Assembly (NCBI RefSeq): GCF_007827795.1
Contig: NZ_VITI01000001.1
Span: 372,001-436,000, forward strand
Reading direction: 5' to 3'
Source: Azospirillum brasilense
GTDB lineage: Bacteria > Pseudomonadota > Alphaproteobacteria > Azospirillales > Azospirillaceae
DNA: 64,000 nt
Positions 50,468 to 59,146 of the stretch are shown piece by piece. How positions within the stretch are numbered: the first letter of the stretch is position 1; each line of letters begins with the position of its first letter. The notes beneath the pieces were generated by a model. It worked only from the letters and a program-made list of their open reading frames with translations, searched no databases and had not been told where the DNA came from. The translations under genes and the position numbers were made by a program.

Positions 50468-52009
50468 ATGACGGCTGCCCAAACCTCCCCCTCCCCCGTG
50501 CCTCCCGGTCCTGTCGAGCGCTTCACCGACGCGGACGCCGCCCTGGCCCTCGTCAAGGACCTCTACGACCGCAACACCGCCTATCTGCGCGACCGCTTCG
50601 CCGCCTTCACCCGCGGCGGGGACGGCGGGCGGCGCGAACAGGCCCACTACCCCTATGTCCGCCTCTCCACCGCCTCGGCGGCCACGGTGGACACGCGGCT
50701 GGCCTACGGCTTCGTCGAGGGACCGGGCACCTACTCCACGACGCTGACCCGCCCCGACCTGTTCGACCGCTATTACCGCGAACAGCTCTCGCTCCTGCTG
50801 CGCAACCACGGCGTTCCGTTGGAGGTCGGCATCAGCGACGAGGCGATTCCCATCCACTTCGCCTTCCCCCAGGGCATGCATGTCGAGGGCGACCTGACGC
50901 CGGAGCGGCTGGCCGGCCTGCCCGACCTGTTCGACCTGCCCGACCTCGCCCGCATGGACGACACCATCGTCAACGGCACCTACGAGGAGTCGCTGGACGC
51001 GGTGAAGCCGCTGGCTCTGTTCACCGCGCCGCGGGTGGATTTCTCGCTGCACCGGCTGCGCCACTACACGGCGACGGCGCCGGAGGATTTCCAGAACTTC
51101 GTCCTGTTCACCAATTACCAGTTCTATGTGGACGAGTTCATCCGCATGGCCCGCGAGATCATGGAGCCGGCCTCCGATCCCGAACTGGCCGCCTACCGCA
51201 GCCAATACGACCGCTTCGTCGAGCCCGGCGGCATCGTCACCCGGAACGCCAATCTGATGGCCAGTGCGGGCGGTACCCCCGGCGAGGCGCCGACGAACGG
51301 CGCCCGGCTGCTCCGCCTGCCGCAGATGCCCGCCTACCACCTGACCCGCCCGGACGGGAACGGCATCACGCTGGTCAACATCGGCGTCGGCCCATCCAAC
51401 GCCAAGACGATCACCGACCACATCGCCGTCCTGCGCCCGCACGCCTGGATCATGCTGGGCCACTGTGCCGGTCTGCGCAGCACGCAGCGGCTGGGCGACT
51501 ATGTGCTGGCCCACGGCTATGTCCGCGACGACCATGTGCTGGACGCCGACCTGCCGACCTGGGTGCCCGTCCCGGCGCTGGCCGAGGTGCAGCGCGCCCT
51601 GGAGACGGCGGTGGAGCGGGTGACCGGCCTGTCCGGCTACGCGCTGAAGAGCATCATGCGCACCGGCACGGTGGCGACCATCGACAACCGCAACTGGGAA
51701 CTGCGCGACCACCGCGAGCCGCTGATGCGCTTCAGCCAGAGTCGCGCCGTCGCGCTGGACATGGAAAGCGCCACCATCGCCGCCAACGGCTTCCGCTTCC
51801 GCGTTCCCTACGGCACGCTGCTCTGCGTTTCCGACAAGCCGATGCACGGGCAGTTGAAGCTGCCGGGCATGGCCGACCGCTTCTACCGCGAGCGGGTGGA
51901 CCAGCATCTGAAGATCGGCGTGCTGGCCATGGAGCTTCTGCGCGAGCATGGCATGGAAACCCTGCATTCCCGCAAGCTGCGCAGCTTCGCCGAGGCCGCC
52001 TTCCAGTAA
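50468..52009 (+). CDS. amn: AMP nucleosidase
   Basis: The 513-residue enzyme splits AMP to adenine and ribose 5-phosphate. An N-terminal domain of about 230 residues (ADAALALVKDLYDRNTAYLR, GTYSTTLTRPDLF) precedes the phosphorylase-like domain. That domain has VNIGVGPSNAKTITDHIAVLRPHAWIMLGHCAGLR and ALDMESATIAANGFRFRVPYGTLLCVSDKP. The full-length two-domain layout favours Amn over a simple nucleosidase. It is monocistronic, and the gap to the next gene has a weak GGCGCC hairpin. Confidence 0.93.
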   Translation: MTAAQTSPSPVPPGPVERFTDADAALALVKDLYDRNTAYLRDRFAAFTRGGDGGRREQAHYPYVRLSTASAATVDTRLAYGFVEGPGTYSTTLTRPDLFDRYYREQLSLLLRNHGVPLEVGISDEAIPIHFAFPQGMHVEGDLTPERLAGLPDLFDLPDLARMDDTIVNGTYEESLDAVKPLALFTAPRVDFSLHRLRHYTATAPEDFQNFVLFTNYQFYVDEFIRMAREIMEPASDPELAAYRSQYDRFVEPGGIVTRNANLMASAGGTPGEAPTNGARLLRLPQMPAYHLTRPDGNGITLVNIGVGPSNAKTITDHIAVLRPHAWIMLGHCAGLRSTQRLGDYVLAHGYVRDDHVLDADLPTWVPVPALAEVQRALETAVERVTGLSGYALKSIMRTGTVATIDNRNWELRDHREPLMRFSQSRAVALDMESATIAANGFRFRVPYGTLLCVSDKPMHGQLKLPGMADRFYRERVDQHLKIGVLAMELLREHGMETLHSRKLRSFAEAAFQ

Positions 52010-52102
52010 GATAGAACGTTTTGCCTGACCCGAAAGCGCAGGCGCCAAAGGGCGCCCGCGTCTTATCTTAGGGTGCCCGGCAACGAAGGGAATTTGACCA
52101 TT

Positions 52103-53179
52103 ATGGCCGTGCGTTCAGGTTGGAGCGTCATCGCCGCCCTCTCTCTCGGGCTGGCGGCAGGACCGGTGCTGGCTCAGGACAATGTTCCAGAAACCGACGG
52201 TGTTCCAAGCACGGAGGCCGCTCCGCCAGCGGAAACCACTCCCCGGTCCGGCCCGTCCATCGGCTTCTGGGTCGACAACGACCTGTTCGGCGGCGGGACG
52301 GACCGTTACTACACGAACGGAGTCCAGTTCTACTACGTCTCCGGCGAGCGCCCGACCTACGGCAACATCGACTGGCTGGCCAACCTCGTCCCCTGGATCG
52401 GGGAGCATGGGGTGCGGCGCTACGGCATCGCCTTCGGCCAGAACATGTACACCCCCAGCGACATCACCAAGCCGATCCCCGACGCCACCGATCGCCCCTA
52501 CGCCGGCTGGCTGTACGGGCGCCTGTCGGTGATTTCCGAAGAGACGCGGCAGGTGGACCGCATCGACCTGGACATCGGCATGGTCGGCCCGGCCTCGCTG
52601 GCGGAGCAGACCCAGAAGATGGTGCACCGCATCGTGCCCGGTGCCCGCTGGCCGGAGGGCTGGGATTACCAGCTCAAGAACGAGCCGGGCATCATCCTCA
52701 GCTACGAGCATGTCTGGCGCGCCGAGCGCCCGGCGCGCATCGGCCCCTTCGAGGCGGACATCAGCCCCCATGTCACGGCCAGCGTCGGCAATGTCCTGAC
52801 CTTCGGCGGGGCCGGCGTCACGATGCGGCTGGGCGGCAACATGGCGCCGCCGGTCGGCGCGCTGATCCTGCGCCCGACCGCCAGCATCCCTTATCAGGAC
52901 AGCGTGGCCGCGGGCGCGCCGCGTCCGCCCTTCTCCTGGTACGTCTATGCGGGGGCGGAGGGGCGCGCCGTCGCCCGCAACATCTTCCTGGACGGCAACA
53001 GCTTCCGCGACAGCCGGTCGGTGGACAAAAACAACTTCATCGCCGCCTTCCAGCTCGGCGTGACGCTGCGCTACGACCGGTTCGGCATCTCCTATGCCCA
53101 GAATTTCCTGTCGCCGGAGTTCGAGGGGCAGAAATCCTACACCAACTACGGCTCGATCCGCGCCTCCTACCGGTTCTGA
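52103..53179 (+). CDS. LpxR-like outer-membrane lipid A deacylase family protein
   Basis: The 358-residue protein has a signal peptide ending PVLAQ (about residue 25) and a beta-barrel ending in the terminal aromatic RASYRF. The LpxR signature is FWVDNDLFGGGTDRYYTNGVQFYYV, where the Asn-Asp pair and Thr-Asp belong to the calcium/active site, and DRPYAGWLYG follows. LpxR of Salmonella removes the 3'-acyloxyacyl chain of lipid A; many relatives are annotated DUF2219 without tests. The ATG at 52103 has GGGA upstream; GTG at 52073 is the alternative. Confidence 0.85.
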   Translation: MAVRSGWSVIAALSLGLAAGPVLAQDNVPETDGVPSTEAAPPAETTPRSGPSIGFWVDNDLFGGGTDRYYTNGVQFYYVSGERPTYGNIDWLANLVPWIGEHGVRRYGIAFGQNMYTPSDITKPIPDATDRPYAGWLYGRLSVISEETRQVDRIDLDIGMVGPASLAEQTQKMVHRIVPGARWPEGWDYQLKNEPGIILSYEHVWRAERPARIGPFEADISPHVTASVGNVLTFGGAGVTMRLGGNMAPPVGALILRPTASIPYQDSVAAGAPRPPFSWYVYAGAEGRAVARNIFLDGNSFRDSRSVDKNNFIAAFQLGVTLRYDRFGISYAQNFLSPEFEGQKSYTNYGSIRASYRF

Positions 53180-53245
53180 CCGCCTCGACTGCAATCACCC
53201 CGCTTCCCTCTTTATCCCAAGCCCGGTTCGGTCTATGTGAGGGTC

Positions 53246-53821
53246 ATGAACCAATACGCCCGACTGCTGATCGAAGCCGGCCCGCTGGCGGCCTTCTTCA
53301 TCGCCAATTCCCAGGCCGGCATCATGATCGGCACCGCCGTCTTCATGGTGGCGATCAGCATTTCCGTGCTGGTCTCCTGGCGGTTCGAACGCAAGGTGCC
53401 GGTGATGCCGGTGGTCGGGGCGGGCTTCGTCCTGCTGTTCGGCGGGCTGACCCTGTGGCTTCAGGACGATCTGTTCATCAAGATCAAGCCGACGCTGGTC
53501 AACCTGCTGTTCGCGGCGGTCCTGTTCGCGGCGCATCTGACGCGGCGCAACGTGCTGAAGCATGTCCTGGGGTCGGTCCTGAACCTGTCCGACGCCGGCT
53601 GGCGCACGCTGGCGATCCGCTGGGCGTGGTTCTTCCTGCTGCTGGCCGTGCTGAACGAGGTGGTGTGGCGCACCATGACCACCGACGCCTGGGTGAACTT
53701 CAAGGTGTTCGGCATCATGCCGCTGACCCTGCTGTTCAGCGCCTTCCAGGCCCCGTTGATCCTGCGCCATCAGGTGCCGGAAGAGCCGCCGGCCGAGAAG
53801 TCCTCCACCTCCGCCTCCTGA
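53246..53821 (+). CDS. yciB: Inner membrane septation protein A family (YciB)
   Basis: The 191-residue protein has five membrane helices. Signatures are EAGPLAAFFIANSQAGIMIGTAVFM, LTLWLQDDLFIKIKPTLVNLLFAAVLF and WAWFFLLLAVLNEVVWRT, followed by WVNFKVFGIMPLTLLFS. YciB (formerly IspZ) helps intracellular septation and envelope synthesis. The ATG at 53246 is preferred over the GTG nine bases upstream. It lies 66 bases after the LpxR-like gene. Confidence 0.93.
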   Translation: MNQYARLLIEAGPLAAFFIANSQAGIMIGTAVFMVAISISVLVSWRFERKVPVMPVVGAGFVLLFGGLTLWLQDDLFIKIKPTLVNLLFAAVLFAAHLTRRNVLKHVLGSVLNLSDAGWRTLAIRWAWFFLLLAVLNEVVWRTMTTDAWVNFKVFGIMPLTLLFSAFQAPLILRHQVPEEPPAEKSSTSAS

Positions 53822-53856
53822 CCGTCCCCCCTCTTCCCTGAAGGAGCGCACCCGCC

Positions 53857-54774
53857 ATGTCACACGACTACCCGCGCGACCTGATCGGCTACGGGTCCCG
53901 TCCGCCGCACCCCTACTGGCCGGGCGGGGCGCGGGTGGCGGTGCAGTTCGTCATCAACTACGAGGAGGGCGGGGAGAACTGCGTCCTGCACGGCGACGCC
54001 GCGTCGGAGGCCTTCCTGTCGGAGATCGTCGGCGCCCAGCCCATCGTCGGCATGCGGCACATGAACATGGAGTCGATCTACGAGTATGGGTCCCGCGCCG
54101 GCTTCTGGCGGCTGCACCGGATGTTCACGGAGCGCGGCCTGCCGGTGACCGTCTACGGCGTCGCCATGGCGCTGGAACGCAACCCCGACGCCGTCCGCGC
54201 CATGCAGGACGCCGGGTGGGAGATCGCCACCCACGGCTACCGTTGGATCGATTACCAGCATCTGCCGGAGGAGGTGGAGCGCGAGCACATGCTGCGCGCC
54301 ATCGACATCCACACCCGCGTCACCGGCTCCCGCCCGCTCGGCTGGTATCTCGGGCGGTGCAGCCCAAACACCTGGAAGCTGGTGTCGGAGGAGGGCGGCT
54401 TCCTTTACAACGCCGACAGCTACGCCGACGACCTGCCCTATTGGGACGACCGCTTCGGCCGGCCGCAGCTGATCGTGCCCTACACGCTCGACGCCAACGA
54501 CATGCGCTTCGCGACCAACCAGGGCTTCAACACCGGCGAGCAGTTCTTCACCTATCTGAAGGACAGCTTCGACGTGCTCTACGCCGAAGGCGAAGACCAG
54601 CCGAAGATGATGTCGGTCGGGCTGCACTGCCGTCTGGTCGGGCGTCCGGGGCGCGCCGCGGCGCTGGCCCGTTTCCTCGACTATGTGGGGGGCCATGACA
54701 AGGCGTGGGTCGCCACCCGGCTGGACATCGCCCGCCATTGGATGGCCGAGCATCCCTACCGGCCGGGGGCCTGA
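53857..54774 (+). CDS. puuE: Allantoinase of the polysaccharide deacetylase fold
   Basis: The 305-residue protein opens YPRDLIGYGSRPPHPYWPGGARVAVQFVINYEEGGENCVLHGD, the signature of the cofactor-independent PuuE allantoinase, which opens the hydantoin ring of allantoin in urate breakdown. WEIATHGYRWIDYQ carries the deacetylase-fold histidine, and GWYLGRCSPNTWKLV follows. AAGGAG precedes the ATG. No other ureide genes are next to it, which is unusual for this gene. Confidence 0.9.
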   Translation: MSHDYPRDLIGYGSRPPHPYWPGGARVAVQFVINYEEGGENCVLHGDAASEAFLSEIVGAQPIVGMRHMNMESIYEYGSRAGFWRLHRMFTERGLPVTVYGVAMALERNPDAVRAMQDAGWEIATHGYRWIDYQHLPEEVEREHMLRAIDIHTRVTGSRPLGWYLGRCSPNTWKLVSEEGGFLYNADSYADDLPYWDDRFGRPQLIVPYTLDANDMRFATNQGFNTGEQFFTYLKDSFDVLYAEGEDQPKMMSVGLHCRLVGRPGRAAALARFLDYVGGHDKAWVATRLDIARHWMAEHPYRPGA

Positions 54775-54956
54775 ACCGGGAAGGGGCGTCCCGAACGCGC
54801 CCCCGGCCCAACTTTCTCACGCCAATTCGTCGCATCGGCGTTTGAACGAACGTCGAAATACAGTAGAAGGTCTTTGGATCGCGGCGCGGCCCTTTCGGGG
54901 CCGCGGTCCCGTGACTGCCGATTCCTTGCGATCTTCAACTGGGTGCGCACGCCGCC

Positions 54957-56096
54957 GTGACGTTCAAGGATGAGATGAAGGCCGCCGGTCAGACCGGGGA
55001 AAACAAGACATCCCCGATGGCGGATGGTCTTGCCGGCGATGACGGGGAGGCCAGGGACGACATCGCCCGCCTTCTGCGCGCCCTCAACGACGACCTGAAG
55101 GCCGATCCGACGGAGGACGACGATCTCCTGTCCCCAGACGCCGGGCGGAAGTCGGAGCGGCACCTGCCCATCGGCAAGATCGCCGCGGCGCTGGCCGCCG
55201 CCATCGGCATCGGCGCGGTCGTCGTGATGCTGGACCAGGGCGGGGAAGCGCCGTCCGCGCCCCCCGCGCCGCTCATCACCGCCGTTCCCAGCGCACCGGC
55301 CCCCGGCGGCGCCTCGCCCGGCGCCGGGACTCCGGCGAAACCGGAAGCGTTGATCACCCGCGCGGCGCCCGTTCCTGCACCGCCCCAGCAGGCGCCGATG
55401 CAGACGCAAACCATCGTCGCACCGGCGCCCGCCGTGGGCACGCCGCCCATGGCGCTGCCGCAGATTCCGCCGCCCGCCCTGAAGGTGCCGGAACCGCCGG
55501 CCCTGCCCTCGCCCGCCCCTGCCGTCGCCAAGCCGGCCGACCCCGCGCCGCATCCCGTGGAAGCGGCGGAAAATGCGAAGGCCCCGACGCATCCGCCGGC
55601 TTCGACCATGGCCCCGCCCCCGGCCGAGCCCGTCAAGGCGCCCCCCCCCATGAAGACCGCGGAAACGGCGGAGCTTCAGGCCATGCTGTCGGCTCCACCG
55701 CCGCCGACCTCGACCCAGCGCCAAGCCGCGGTGGCGCGCCCGGCGCCGCAGCCCGCCAAGCCGGCGCCCAAGGCCGCTTCCACACCTCCCACGGCTCCAC
55801 CCGCCACGGCGCCGTCGTCCGGCGTGCTGACGCCCCCGCCGTCGGCCGCCGCTCCGGACGGGCGCTACACCGTGCAGGTCGGGTCCTTCCAGCAGGCCGA
55901 CAACGCCGAAGGGCTGGTCCGCCGCCTGCGTGGTCTCGGCTTCAACGCCTACGCGCTGGACTGGACCGACGCCGAGCAGCGGTCCTGGCACGTCGTCCGC
56001 GTCGGCGGCTATGCCGACACCGCCGCCGCCCGTCAGGCCGCCGCGTCGCTGAAGGGCAAGGTGGAAGCGCAGCCCATCGTCGTCTCGACGCGCTGA
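54957..56096 (+). CDS. SPOR domain protein with a membrane anchor
   Basis: The 379-residue protein has a cytoplasmic N-terminus of about 70 residues and one membrane helix (IGKIAAALAAAIGIGAVVVML). A 200-residue Ala/Pro linker is followed by a C-terminal SPOR domain (YTVQVGSFQQADNAEGLVRRLRGLGF ... RVGGYADTAAARQAAASL). SPOR domains bind denuded glycan at the division septum, as in FtsN and DamX. The GTG at 54957 has a poor ribosome site; ATG at 54975 is possible. A hairpin follows the gene. Confidence 0.85.
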   Translation: MTFKDEMKAAGQTGENKTSPMADGLAGDDGEARDDIARLLRALNDDLKADPTEDDDLLSPDAGRKSERHLPIGKIAAALAAAIGIGAVVVMLDQGGEAPSAPPAPLITAVPSAPAPGGASPGAGTPAKPEALITRAAPVPAPPQQAPMQTQTIVAPAPAVGTPPMALPQIPPPALKVPEPPALPSPAPAVAKPADPAPHPVEAAENAKAPTHPPASTMAPPPAEPVKAPPPMKTAETAELQAMLSAPPPPTSTQRQAAVARPAPQPAKPAPKAASTPPTAPPATAPSSGVLTPPPSAAAPDGRYTVQVGSFQQADNAEGLVRRLRGLGFNAYALDWTDAEQRSWHVVRVGGYADTAAARQAAASLKGKVEAQPIVVSTR

Positions 56097-56162
56097 CCGC
56101 AGGCAACGGCGCTGCCGCGACAAACTGTCGCTCCTGTCTATTCCGCTTCTTTCCTTTGCAAG

Positions 56163-56195
56163 AGCCCGTCCGCAATTTCGGTATTGCGGGCGGGC
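56163..56195 (+). terminator. Hairpin terminator after the SPOR gene
   Basis: AGCCCG(T)CCGCAAT and ATTGCGG(G)CGGGCT arms pair over 13 bases with a T-T contact, separated by a short loop TTCGGT. The downstream bases TCGTCTTGATCTG are only moderately T-rich. Confidence 0.6.
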
Positions 56196-56315
56196 TTCGT
56201 CTTGATCTGTCCTTCTCCTTACCGCTAACATGGGATTGAACAGGCACGCATATTAGAACAAGCGCAGCCGCAAGAAGCCGGCGCATCAGACCGGCGAACC
56301 GGAGGAAACCCTGGT

Positions 56316-56720
56316 ATGAAGCCGACGATCCTGGTCGCCGACGATGAGCCCAGCATCGTTCTGTCCCTGCAGGTTCTCTTGCAGAAGGCGGGCTTTGCCG
56401 TGCGCATCGCCCGCAACGGTGAGGAAGCCCTTGAATCGGTTGCGGAACACACGCCCGACCTGATCCTGCTGGACGCCATGATGCCGCGGCGCGACGGGTT
56501 CGACGTCTGCCAGTCGCTGCGCGCCGACCCCGCCTACCAGTCGCTGCCCATCATCATGCTGACGGCCAAGAGCCGCGACGTGGAGCGGCAGAAGGGCATG
56601 GCGCTGGGCGCCACCGACTACATCACCAAGCCCTTCTCGACCCGCGACCTCGTAACCACCGTCCGCAAATACCTGACCCCCGAGAGCAACCAGGGCGGAA
56701 CCGCGGAGCCTCAGCCATGA
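56316..56720 (+). CDS. Single-domain response regulator
   Basis: The 134-residue receiver has the acidic pocket ADDE at 8-11, the phosphorylation site Asp53 in LILLDAMMP, Thr83 in MLTAKS and Lys105 in TKPF. There is no output domain. Its stop overlaps the start of the next gene (ATGA), so it is coupled to the pseudokinase-exonuclease. The likely phosphate donor is the symporter-kinase two genes downstream. A 200-base leader precedes it. Confidence 0.93.
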   Translation: MKPTILVADDEPSIVLSLQVLLQKAGFAVRIARNGEEALESVAEHTPDLILLDAMMPRRDGFDVCQSLRADPAYQSLPIIMLTAKSRDVERQKGMALGATDYITKPFSTRDLVTTVRKYLTPESNQGGTAEPQP

Positions 56721-58915
56721 GCGCCCCGGCGACCACCGGAAGCGCCGCTCCGGCAACCACCCCGTCGGAACCGCGCCGGATCATCCCGCTGGCCTTCCGC
56801 GCCGCCGGCGTCGGCCTGCCCCTGCTGTCGGTGGGGGCTGCGGTCGGCTTCAGCGCGAACGGCGACCCCGCCGCCTTCGTCACCTACGCCGTCACCATGA
56901 CCGCCGCCGTCACCGCCGCGGTCTGGGGCCTGTGGGGTCTGGTCGACCGGCGGCTGCTGCGCGCCTCGGAAACGCTGAGCCGCGAGGCCGGGCTGATCGC
57001 CCATGGTGCTTCGGACGGCAAGACCGGCGCGCGCATCCCGCTGGCGCGCTACGGCGACCTCGCCCCGGTGGCCAAGGCGGTCAACGAGCTGTCGGACAAG
57101 CTGGCCGCCGCCCGCCGCGACACCGCGCGCACCGTCGCCGAATCGACCGCCAAGGCGGAGGAGCAGAAGACCCGCCTTGCCGCCGTCCTGCGCGACCTGC
57201 ACGAAGGCGTCCTGGTCTGCAACCTGAAGCACCAGATCCTGCTCTACAACCAGACGGCGCTCGACATCCTGCATCTGGCCGGCGACCTCGGGCTGGGCCG
57301 CTCCCTGCTGCATTTCGTGGTGGCGGAGCCGGTCACCCACACGCTGGAGCGGCTGACCCTGCGCGTGCGCGAGGGGCGGCACGTCAACCACGAGCACGGC
57401 ACCACCGCCCAGTTCGTCGGCGCCACCACCGACGGGCGCATCCTGCTGGCCGGGCGGATGAGCGCCATCCTGCAGGACCCGCCGGAGTGCTCGGACGAGC
57501 CGCCGACCATCACGGGCTACGTCATCACCCTGTCCGACGCGACCAGCGAACTGGCCGCGCTCGGCCAGCGCGACGCCCTGCTGCGCGAGGCGACCGAGGG
57601 CTTCTGCGCCCCCATCGCCAACCTGCGCGCCGTGCTGGAGACGCTGGAGGACACGCCGGAACTGGGGCCGGACGAACGCGCCGCCTTCCAGGCCGCGCTG
57701 ATGGACTCCTCCAACACCCTGTCGGAACGGCTGGCCCGCGTCACCAACGAGTACCGCAGCGTCGTCACCGGCTCCTGGCCGATGAGCGACATCCACTCCA
57801 CCAACCTCATCAACCTGATCCGCCACCGGGTGGGGCCGGACGCGCAGTACGGCGTGACGCTGACCGGCCTGCCGCAATGGGTGCACGGCGACAGCTACAG
57901 CCTCGTCATCCTGTTCGGCTATCTGATCGAATATGTCTACGCGCTGACCGGCGTCCCCGCCTACGACCTGTCGGTGGAGGCCGGGGACAGCTGGGTCTAT
58001 CTGGACATCACCTGGCGCGGCCCATCGGTGCCCAGCGGCATCGTGGACAGCTGGCTCGACCACCCGCTGCCCGACGCGCTGGGCGGCCTGACGGTCGGCG
58101 ACGTGCTCCAGCACCACAAGAGCACGATGTGGAGCGAGCCGGTGAAGGGGCCGGGATCGGAAGGCGAGCTGCTGTCGCGCCTGCGCGTGCCGCTGCCGCC
58201 CGCGCTGAAGCCACCCTCCGCCCACACCGCGGCGCGCGGCGGGGCGCGGCCGGAATTCTTCGACTTCAACCTGCTGCACCAGCCGCTGGCCACCAGCGAG
58301 CTTGGCCGCACGCCGCTCGACCAGCTCCACTACGTGGTCTTCGACACCGAGACGACGGGCCTGTCCCCCAGCACCGGCGACGAGATCGTCCAGATCGCCG
58401 CCGTGCGCGTCGTCGGCGGGCGCATCCTGACCGGCGAGACCTTCAACACGCTGGTCAACCCGAAGCGGACCATCCCGCCGGAATCGATCCCCTTCCACGG
58501 CATCACCGACGCGATGGTCGCCGACAAGCCGACCATCGACAAGGTGCTGCCGCAGTTCCGCGGCTTCGTGTCGGGCGCGGTGCTGATCGCCCACAACGCC
58601 GCCTTCGACCTGAAATTCCTCAAGATGAAGGAAAAGGCGTCGGGCGTGCGGTTCGACAGCCCGGTGCTGGACACCATGCTGCTGTCCCGGATGCTGCTCG
58701 GCGAGGGCGGCGACCACACGCTGGACGGCATCGCCGAACGGCTGGGGATCGAGGTGGTGGACCGCCACACGGCGCTGGGCGACAGCCTCGTCACCGCCGC
58801 GGTCTTCCTGCGCATGGTGGAGATGCTCAAGGAACGCGACGTCCGCACGCTCGACGACGCCATCCGCGGCGCCAACATGATCGTCGAGCTGGCGGCGCGG
58901 GAGCGCGCCTTTTGA
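56717..58915 (+). CDS. Degenerate PAS/kinase module fused to a DEDDh 3'-5' exonuclease
   Basis: The 732-residue protein has two N-terminal membrane helices (about 28-45 and 55-76), a HAMP-like segment (85-135) and a PAS domain (155-260). A HisKA-like helix reads EGFCAPIANLRAVLETL, where HELRTPLANLR would stand in a kinase, so the phospho-acceptor is Glu. The ATPase-like part (about 385-500) lacks the N-box Asn. A C-terminal DnaQ-type exonuclease follows: FDTETTGL with Asp543 and Glu545, AHNAAFDLKFL with Asp631, and HTALGDS with His684 and Asp689. The exonuclease looks intact and the kinase dead. It starts in the RR stop and ends in a TTGA overlap with the next gene. Confidence 0.85.
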   Translation: MSAPATTGSAAPATTPSEPRRIIPLAFRAAGVGLPLLSVGAAVGFSANGDPAAFVTYAVTMTAAVTAAVWGLWGLVDRRLLRASETLSREAGLIAHGASDGKTGARIPLARYGDLAPVAKAVNELSDKLAAARRDTARTVAESTAKAEEQKTRLAAVLRDLHEGVLVCNLKHQILLYNQTALDILHLAGDLGLGRSLLHFVVAEPVTHTLERLTLRVREGRHVNHEHGTTAQFVGATTDGRILLAGRMSAILQDPPECSDEPPTITGYVITLSDATSELAALGQRDALLREATEGFCAPIANLRAVLETLEDTPELGPDERAAFQAALMDSSNTLSERLARVTNEYRSVVTGSWPMSDIHSTNLINLIRHRVGPDAQYGVTLTGLPQWVHGDSYSLVILFGYLIEYVYALTGVPAYDLSVEAGDSWVYLDITWRGPSVPSGIVDSWLDHPLPDALGGLTVGDVLQHHKSTMWSEPVKGPGSEGELLSRLRVPLPPALKPPSAHTAARGGARPEFFDFNLLHQPLATSELGRTPLDQLHYVVFDTETTGLSPSTGDEIVQIAAVRVVGGRILTGETFNTLVNPKRTIPPESIPFHGITDAMVADKPTIDKVLPQFRGFVSGAVLIAHNAAFDLKFLKMKEKASGVRFDSPVLDTMLLSRMLLGEGGDHTLDGIAERLGIEVVDRHTALGDSLVTAAVFLRMVEMLKERDVRTLDDAIRGANMIVELAARERAF

Positions 58916-59145
58916 CCGGGGGACCCGCCCCGCAACCCGCAACCCCTCCACCGCGCCGGGCGGGCGCCGACCGCCTGATCGCGCTGTTCCTGTTCGGCGT
59001 CGTCGCCTTCAACCCGCCGCTGCTGCGCGTCTTCGGCGCCGGGGACACGCTGTTCGGCCTGCCGCTGCTGTACGTGTACGCCCTGGGGGTGTGGGGCGGG
59101 GTGATCGCGCTGTCGGCGGTGCTTCTGGAACGCGGGGGGCGCTGA
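58912..59145 (+). CDS. Small two-helix membrane peptide coupled to the symporter-kinase
   Basis: A 77-residue frame starts at a TTG that overlaps the exonuclease stop (TTGA) and ends one base before the symporter-kinase ATG. Two hydrophobic segments, IALFLFGVVAFNPPLLRVF and LLYVYALGVWGGVIALSAVLL, match a small membrane subunit. The position and size recall CbrX, the short coding region before cbrA in Pseudomonas, and the DUF4212-type partners of acetate symporters. The sequence itself matches neither by recall. Overlaps at both ends support its being real. Confidence 0.7.
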   Translation: MTGGPAPQPATPPPRRAGADRLIALFLFGVVAFNPPLLRVFGAGDTLFGLPLLYVYALGVWGGVIALSAVLLERGGR

Positions 59146-59146
59146 C

